From: Bradyrhizobium icense
GTDB taxonomy: Bacteria > Pseudomonadota > Alphaproteobacteria > Rhizobiales > Xanthobacteraceae
Direction: 5' to 3'
DNA length: 64,000 nucleotides
Assembly: GCF_001693385.1 (NCBI RefSeq)
Contig: NZ_CP016428.1
Span: 2,356,001-2,420,000, forward strand
This document shows positions 59,161-64,000 of this stretch, in pieces. The translations under genes and the position numbers were made by a program. Below the pieces are notes generated by a model. The model saw only the letters and a program-made list of their open reading frames with translations. It searched no databases and was not told the origin of the DNA. The first letter of the stretch is position 1; each line of letters begins with the position of its first letter.

Positions 59161-60279
59161 ATGGCTGACACTCGCGTTAGCACGGGTCTCACTGTAGAGC
59201 AGTGGGACGACAAATTCTTTGTCGAGTACCTCACCGAGAACCGCTATGCCGGCGAAATGGGGACGAATGAAAACTCCATCATTCAGGTGAAGGAGAATCT
59301 TTCCAAGAAGCCCGGCGACCGCATCAACTTCGCCTTGGTCAACAAGTTGACCCAGGACGCCATCACCGGCCGCGATGTGCTGGAGGGCAACGAAGAGGAT
59401 ATGGCTTCCCGCTCCAAGGAAATCACGGTTAACAAGCGCCGCAACGGCGTTCGTGTGGCCGAGATCGATGAGCAGTTTTCTGCCATCAGCCTCCGTGATG
59501 CGGCCAAGCACGTCCTCAAGGATTGGTCCATGAAGGACACCGAGCGGCTGATCACCCGCGCGCTCGGCAACATGAACGGCATCGAAATGACCGCTGCGGC
59601 TGTCCTTCTCGCTGGCAATCAGACCACACTTGATGCATGGCTGGTGGACAACGGCGATCGTGTCTATTGGGGCAACAACGCATATTCGGCCAATACCGAC
59701 TTCTCGGCAGGCCTTGCGACGTTGACCACGGGCACGGCTGCGGAGAACCTGACGGCGGCCAACCTCAGCGCCCTCAAGTTCAGGGCAATGAACGTTGCCA
59801 ACCCGAAGATCCGCCCAATCCGTTCGGAGAAGAACGGACGCCACTACTTCATCGTTTACGCTCATCCGCTCGCCTTCCGCGATCTGATGAATGACGCGGT
59901 GATCACGGCGGCGCAGCGCGAAGTCAACATCCAGATGGAGAACGAACGCCTGTTCAAGGGCGGCGACATCCACTGGAACGGGATGATCATCAAGGAGGCG
60001 CATGACCTCTACGATTATTCAACCCTGACCGCCGCAGGCGACACCTCGGCCACTGTCTGCCCCGTTTACCTGTGCGGTGCACAGGCTGTCGGTGCGGCCT
60101 ATGCCAAGCGCTGGACTTCGAAGCAGGAAACCTTCGACTACGGCGACAAGCATGGCGTGGCGATCGAGTCGATCTACGGCATCGAAAAGATGGTGTTCGG
60201 CTCGGGCGCCGCTGATCGTGACGACACCAAGGACCACGGCGTCGCGACGCTGTTCGTGTCCAGCTCCACCGCAGCTTAA
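59161..60279 (+). CDS. major capsid protein, N4-gp56 family
   Basis: 372 residues. N4-gp56-type features: WDDKFFVEYLTENRYAGEMG, GDRINFALVNKLTQDAITG, RRNGVRVAEIDEQFSAISLR, YFIVYAHPLAFRDL. HK97-fold shell protein. Preceded by GAAAGGA. P22's own coat protein is of a different family, so this head module appears mosaic. Confidence 0.9.
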   Translation: MADTRVSTGLTVEQWDDKFFVEYLTENRYAGEMGTNENSIIQVKENLSKKPGDRINFALVNKLTQDAITGRDVLEGNEEDMASRSKEITVNKRRNGVRVAEIDEQFSAISLRDAAKHVLKDWSMKDTERLITRALGNMNGIEMTAAAVLLAGNQTTLDAWLVDNGDRVYWGNNAYSANTDFSAGLATLTTGTAAENLTAANLSALKFRAMNVANPKIRPIRSEKNGRHYFIVYAHPLAFRDLMNDAVITAAQREVNIQMENERLFKGGDIHWNGMIIKEAHDLYDYSTLTAAGDTSATVCPVYLCGAQAVGAAYAKRWTSKQETFDYGDKHGVAIESIYGIEKMVFGSGAADRDDTKDHGVATLFVSSSTAA

Positions 60280-60292
60280 GGAGGCATGAACA

Positions 60293-60748
60293 ATGGTTGC
60301 TTCGTCTCGCGCCGCCGCGAACTTCCCGGTTCCCGGCACTGGTGTACTTCGTGTTGCTCATGGCACCTATGAGCACGCCTCCAACCTCGCCGCCGGCACC
60401 ACCATCGATTACTGCCGCATCCCCAAGGGCGCGGTAGTTGTCGGTGGCTATTGGTGCGGTGACGATCTCGACACCGGCACTGAAGAACTGAACATCGATA
60501 TCGGCTGGGCCGCAAATGGCGTCGATGCCGCTGATCCGGACGGCTTCGGGAATCTGGATGTCATCACGGGCGACGTGTCGGTTCACGTTCCCGTCGCCGG
60601 CATCTACTACCCGCTTCAAGGCAAGCTGTTTACGGACGGCCCCCAGACGTTCGGAGCGGAAACCGTTCTCCAGGCCGTCATCAACGTCGATGCGGCGACA
60701 GGCGGCACCGGCACGACTTCGATGGTTGTCTATTACTACGTTCCGTAA
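60293..60748 (+). CDS. capsid-associated protein, unknown
   Basis: 151 residues, beta-rich (DYCRIPKGAVVVGGYWCGDD, TSMVVYYYVP). The AAGGAGG ribosome-binding site straddles the capsid stop. Directly after the capsid gene; probably a minor or decoration protein of the head. Confidence 0.65.
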   Translation: MVASSRAAANFPVPGTGVLRVAHGTYEHASNLAAGTTIDYCRIPKGAVVVGGYWCGDDLDTGTEELNIDIGWAANGVDAADPDGFGNLDVITGDVSVHVPVAGIYYPLQGKLFTDGPQTFGAETVLQAVINVDAATGGTGTTSMVVYYYVP

Positions 60749-60759
60749 GGAAATAGAGC

Positions 60760-60996
60760 ATGGCGACGTTTGTTTTCTCGGGCGACCCCGAAGCCAAAGG
60801 CACGGACCCGGAAGAGTGCGGAATGTTAGGCATGACGTTCCCGCTCAACAAGCCGGTTTGTGTCGATGACGAAAGGGTCGCAGAAAGGCTGCGTCGCCAT
60901 TCTCATTTTACCGAGGTCAAGGAAGAGGAGCCAGCAGAGGCTAAACCTCGCCGCGGCCGGCCTCCGAAGTCAGAAACATCTGAGGGCGGCGCGTGA
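60760..60996 (+). CDS. small phage protein with AT-hook-like tail
   Basis: 78 residues (ATFVFSGDPEAKGTDPEECG) ending in KPRRGRPPKSE, an AT-hook-like basic motif. Unknown virion-related role. Overlaps the next gene by ATGA. Confidence 0.6.
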   Translation: MATFVFSGDPEAKGTDPEECGMLGMTFPLNKPVCVDDERVAERLRRHSHFTEVKEEEPAEAKPRRGRPPKSETSEGGA

Positions 60997-61334
60997 CCGA
61001 CAAGACCCGTACCGAGCTGATCCAGCGCGCAGCCAAGCTGTTGGCTCTGATCGAGCCGGGTGAGGCACCCGCGACCGAGGACTACAACTCGCTGGACGGA
61101 CTGATTGACCCGCTCATTGAGCAGTTGGCCGAGGATCAGATTTACTACGTCGACGACGCGAACGCCATCAAGCCGGCAATATTTGAGCCCTTGGCGCGGC
61201 TGCTCGCCAACATGGCCGGGCCTGACTTCGGATCGCCGATCAACGAAGAGGCACGGCGGCGCGATGAGCAGACCTTGCGCCGGATGGGCGGGGCCAAGCC
61301 GACCGGCGAAGTCATGAAGACCGAATATTACTGA
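60993..61334 (+). CDS. head-tail adaptor, P22 gp4-like
   Basis: 113 residues (TRTELIQRAAKLLALIEPGE ... SLDGLIDPLIEQLAEDQIYY), the helical pattern of P22 gp4 tail accessory factors that attach below the portal. ATGA overlap with the gp10-like gene supports one assembly unit. Confidence 0.8.
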   Translation: MTDKTRTELIQRAAKLLALIEPGEAPATEDYNSLDGLIDPLIEQLAEDQIYYVDDANAIKPAIFEPLARLLANMAGPDFGSPINEEARRRDEQTLRRMGGAKPTGEVMKTEYY

Positions 61335-62749
61335 TGGCGAAGATCATTTTTCCGGTCTCTCATTCGCCCGGTTTGCGAGCATCCGAAGGTGCCGGGCGGC
61401 TGTACAATTGCTATGCCGAACCCCTTGGAGAAGGCGCGCGCGCGGTCGCTGTGCGGCACCGCTCGCCGGGCCTGACAAACTTCGGGACGACGACGCGCGA
61501 AGGCTGCCGCGGGTTTCTGGAGGTTGCGGGCGTCCTTTACGTCGGGTTCGAAACCAAGCTGGAGAAATTCACGTCATCCGGCGGCGCGTCGACCAACGTG
61601 GGAAACCTGAACGGGACCAAGAAGGGGTTTTTCGCGCGCAACAACGCCACCACGCCGGACAAGTGGTTCGTCGACCCCGACGGCAACATCGCGGTGTTCA
61701 CGCCGACAACGGTTACGAACTCGTGGCCGGATGCTGACCTGCCTGCGGTCAACTCGACTTGTTCGATCAATGGTTACGGCGTCTTCACGACAGGCGACGG
61801 CAAGGCGTTTGCCACGGGCCTTAATTCGACCTCGGTCGACGCGTTGTCGTTTGGCACGGCGCAGGCCAAGCCTGATGGCCTCTATCGGTGTATAGAGTGG
61901 GCGGGCCGGCTCTACCTCTTCGGAACGCAGACTACCGAAATCTGGACCGATCAGGGGCTTTCACCGTTCCCGTTCGCAAGGTCCGATGTGATGCCGCGGG
62001 GACTGGCCGGGCCTTATTGTGTGACCGGGCACGAGGACAGCTTTACCAAGGGGCTGCATATCGTCGCCGATGACAACGCGGTCTATCGCATCGACGGCAA
62101 CGCGCCGATCAAGATATCCCCACCCGATCTGGACGCGCTAATTGAGGCGGTTGCCGACAAGACCACAATTGAGATGTGCTCCTATATCTCCCGCGGGCAC
62201 GCCTTCATTCAGGTCAAGTGTGCGGCATGGACGTGGACCTTCAATATCAACAACGGCAAATGGCACGAGCGGCCGAGCTATCTGATCGTCAATAGCCGGA
62301 TCACCCAGACCTATTACGCCTTCGGCAAATGGCTGTGCGGTGATGACCTGACCGGCAACGTGCAGCAGATCACCAGCGCGTCGCACAAGGAGATCGACAA
62401 TCCGCTGGTTTGCGAAGTCTGGTCTGCACCATTGCAGGACTTCCCACGGCGGTCGAGGGGCATTTCGGCGTTCTTCGACTTTGCGGTAGGCGTGGGCGAT
62501 GCGGCCGGCGAAGACCCTATCGCGACTGATCCAGGCGTCGAGATTTCCTATTCGACGGACGGGGGGCAGACATTTTCGATCCCGCGGATCCGCAAGCTTG
62601 GCCGGCAGTCGATCGGCACGGCGCGCATCCGCGTCAACCAGATCAAGGCGGCGGGACCACAAGGCTACATCTGGAAGGTCCGCATGTCCGATCCGGTCCA
62701 TTTCGGGCTGATGGGCGGCGAAATGACCGGAGAGCCGAGAGCCGCATGA
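61334..62749 (+). CDS. packaged-DNA stabilisation protein, P22 gp10-like
   Basis: 471 residues, beta-propeller-like. Typical stretches: GRLYNCYAEPLGEGAR, NGYGVFTTGDGKAFATGLNS, CIEWAGRLYLFGTQTTEIWT, SYISRGHAFIQVKCAAWTWT. In P22, gp10 forms the tail hub that plugs the DNA channel with gp4 and gp26. Confidence 0.88.
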   Translation: MAKIIFPVSHSPGLRASEGAGRLYNCYAEPLGEGARAVAVRHRSPGLTNFGTTTREGCRGFLEVAGVLYVGFETKLEKFTSSGGASTNVGNLNGTKKGFFARNNATTPDKWFVDPDGNIAVFTPTTVTNSWPDADLPAVNSTCSINGYGVFTTGDGKAFATGLNSTSVDALSFGTAQAKPDGLYRCIEWAGRLYLFGTQTTEIWTDQGLSPFPFARSDVMPRGLAGPYCVTGHEDSFTKGLHIVADDNAVYRIDGNAPIKISPPDLDALIEAVADKTTIEMCSYISRGHAFIQVKCAAWTWTFNINNGKWHERPSYLIVNSRITQTYYAFGKWLCGDDLTGNVQQITSASHKEIDNPLVCEVWSAPLQDFPRRSRGISAFFDFAVGVGDAAGEDPIATDPGVEISYSTDGGQTFSIPRIRKLGRQSIGTARIRVNQIKAAGPQGYIWKVRMSDPVHFGLMGGEMTGEPRAA

Positions 62750-62937
62750 AAAAGCCTGTCGAACCCGATTTCCAATGGATCAGGCCGGATGGGAAGCCGA
62801 CGCAGTATTTTCTTGAGCTGATCCAGGACATGCATGCGCGGACCCACACCATGTCCGTTTCGAAAACTGAGCCGGCGAACGGCGAAGTCCTGATCTACAA
62901 CTCGACCACCCGGCAATACGAGCCCGGAGCAAACTGA
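62746..62937 (+). CDS. small virion-associated protein, unknown
   Basis: 63 residues (KKPVEPDFQWIRPDGKPTQY ... NSTTRQYEPGAN). ATGA overlap with the gp10-like gene; possibly a tail-tip or fibre-attachment peptide. Function unknown. Confidence 0.6.
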   Translation: MKKPVEPDFQWIRPDGKPTQYFLELIQDMHARTHTMSVSKTEPANGEVLIYNSTTRQYEPGAN

Positions 62938-63617
62938 TGGGCATCTTTGACATTTTTACGGGCGATAGCGCTGGAGAGGCCGCTCACCAAAACCGGCTTA
63001 TGCTTGCGCAGAACAAGCGCGAGGGGACTGATATCCTTCGGCAGGGCGAAGCAAGCTCCCTTGCGTCCCTCGATAAGGCCGGCGGTTACTATGCGCCGCT
63101 GGCCTCGAAATACGGCGCCGCGACGACGCTGGGGCTTGATGCATTGAACGTGAACGGTCCTGAAGGGGCAGCGCGTGCGCGCGCCGCATTTCAGGCCAGT
63201 CCCGGTTATGATTGGATGGTCGACCAGTCGCTGGAAGGCATTGCGCGCAAGGCGAATGCGCTCGGCGTCTCTGCCGGCGGCAATACACTGGCGGCGCTCT
63301 CTGATCGCGCCGGCAATCTAGCCAATCAGGAATATGGCTCATGGCTGGACCGTTTGCAGGGCTATGTCTCGCCTGAGATGGCTGCGGTATCGGGCCAAGC
63401 AGGCGCGGAAGCTGGCAAGGTGCCGGTTTATCAGGGCACGGCAAGCTCAATCGCCAACCTTGGCACGAACACGGCGAACGCGGTTGCAAACCAGAACACG
63501 CAACAGGCCAACGCTGAAATGCAGGGCTCGGCCAACCTTTGGGGGCTCGGGCTGAACCTTGCCAAGCTCGGTGCAAGCGCCTTTTCCGGCGGCACGTCGC
63601 TGCTCGGGGGTAAGTGA
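62937..63617 (+). CDS. probable DNA ejection protein
   Basis: 226 residues, Ala/Gly-rich and helical (SSLASLDKAGGYYAPLASKY, GYDWMVDQSLEGIARKANAL, GGNTLAALSDRAGNLANQEY), like P22 gp7-type ejection proteins. Located right after the gp10-like unit, where P22 encodes its ejection proteins. Confidence 0.7.
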   Translation: MGIFDIFTGDSAGEAAHQNRLMLAQNKREGTDILRQGEASSLASLDKAGGYYAPLASKYGAATTLGLDALNVNGPEGAARARAAFQASPGYDWMVDQSLEGIARKANALGVSAGGNTLAALSDRAGNLANQEYGSWLDRLQGYVSPEMAAVSGQAGAEAGKVPVYQGTASSIANLGTNTANAVANQNTQQANAEMQGSANLWGLGLNLAKLGASAFSGGTSLLGGK

Positions 63618-64000
63618 ATGGCTGAACTCACGGTCCCTCGGGTTGACTTCTCATCGCTCGGCGAACTGCCAGCGCTGTGGAAGAAAGGTCAAAACGAGCA
63701 GAAGCTCGCTGATCTCGGCCGCGGCTTGGCTGATGGAACGATCGACTACAAGACCGCGGCAGCGCAGACCGCCGGAATGGGCGACATTACTCACACCCTC
63801 CAATTCCTCGCGCTGGCAGAGGCACGCAAAAAGCAGGAAGACGAGCTGGCCGCAAGCAATCAGTTTCGGCAGGGACTGCAGGGCATGTATGGCGCGCAGC
63901 CCGGGCCGGGCGTACCGATGCCAAGCGCCATACCTGTGCCCGGCGCGCGGCCGCGCGAGGCAATCGGCGGCTCCGATGCTATCCCGAGCGTAGCGCCGCG
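63618..64000 (+). CDS. probable second ejection protein, cut by the window end
   Basis: At least 127 residues open to the window end (AELTVPRVDFSSLGELPALW, MGDITHTLQFLALAEARKKQ, then Pro/Ala-rich). Start two bases after... the preceding stop (TAAGTGAATG). Position suggests an ejection or internal virion protein; incomplete. Confidence 0.65.
   Translation, partial: MAELTVPRVDFSSLGELPALWKKGQNEQKLADLGRGLADGTIDYKTAAAQTAGMGDITHTLQFLALAEARKKQEDELAASNQFRQGLQGMYGAQPGPGVPMPSAIPVPGARPREAIGGSDAIPSVAP

Larger units (their letters stand above)
40104..64000. mobile_element. P22-like (podovirus-type) prophage, right end outside the window
   Basis: Contiguous phage modules: integrase, leftward recombination operon, CI-like repressor with paired operators, rightward replication/regulation operon, and head/tail genes (terminase, portal, scaffold, capsid, gp4- and gp10-like). 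One end is the integrase side at about 39,900-40,104; the other end and the attachment repeats lie beyond 64,000. All recognisable core genes are intact in the part seen. Confidence 0.9.

Noticed and set aside
1..64000. CRISPR array or insertion sequence
   Set aside because: No regularly spaced direct repeats and no transposase motif were seen; the repeats present are short palindromic elements.

Overview
The window looks like a Bradyrhizobium (Alphaproteobacteria, Nitrobacteraceae) chromosome with an integrated temperate phage. Pointers are the high GC content, the alphaproteobacterial LexA-box type, an imuA-imuB-dnaE2 mutasome, an EcfF/OsrA-type sigma/anti-sigma pair, and several palindromic repeat families of the kind scattered through Bradyrhizobium genomes. 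The species assignment is inference; no rRNA or tRNA gene is visible.

Host part, 1-39,900. It opens with DNA repair: a DUF4130-UdgX fusion on the minus strand, divergent from a LexA-boxed imuA-imuB-dnaE2 operon. imuB and dnaE2 each carry an in-frame insertion containing the same 52-bp palindromic-repeat sequence, and a decayed fragment of a second dnaE2 lies about 2 kb downstream. Then follow a secreted small protein, a TPR protein, an NfeD protease-slipin pair, an MgtC-like and another membrane protein, a PilZ protein, an SDR, a family III CoA transferase, a methyltransferase plus MetF-like pair, an amidohydrolase remnant, a small P-loop kinase, a membrane-anchored FAD oxidoreductase, a LysM protein, a three-gene membrane cluster of unknown function, an alpha/beta hydrolase, a TolC-type channel, an acetyl-CoA hydrolase/transferase whose tail is encoded by a repeat, and an enoyl-CoA hydratase. 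Next is a regulatory stretch: EcfF-OsrA, a diguanylate cyclase with a DUF2336 partner, and an ECF sigma / anti-sigma / subtilase operon.

Prophage part, about 40,100 to beyond 64,000. A tyrosine integrase lies directly against a structured, terminator-ended intergenic sequence, which is a candidate attachment locus. A long leftward operon (integrase, a possible excisionase, many tiny zinc-ribbon or unknown genes, an HNH nuclease, NinB, a RecT/Bet annealase) and a rightward operon (Cro-position DNA-binding protein, GcrA and GapR homologues, a replication protein with iteron-like repeats inside its gene, a NusG-like factor) diverge from a CI-like S24 repressor. The same 19-bp operator core lies inside both divergent promoters, a lambda-like arrangement. 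The late module is podovirus-like: terminase, P22-type portal, scaffold, N4-gp56-type capsid, P22 gp4-like and gp10-like proteins, and the start of the ejection proteins, where the window ends.
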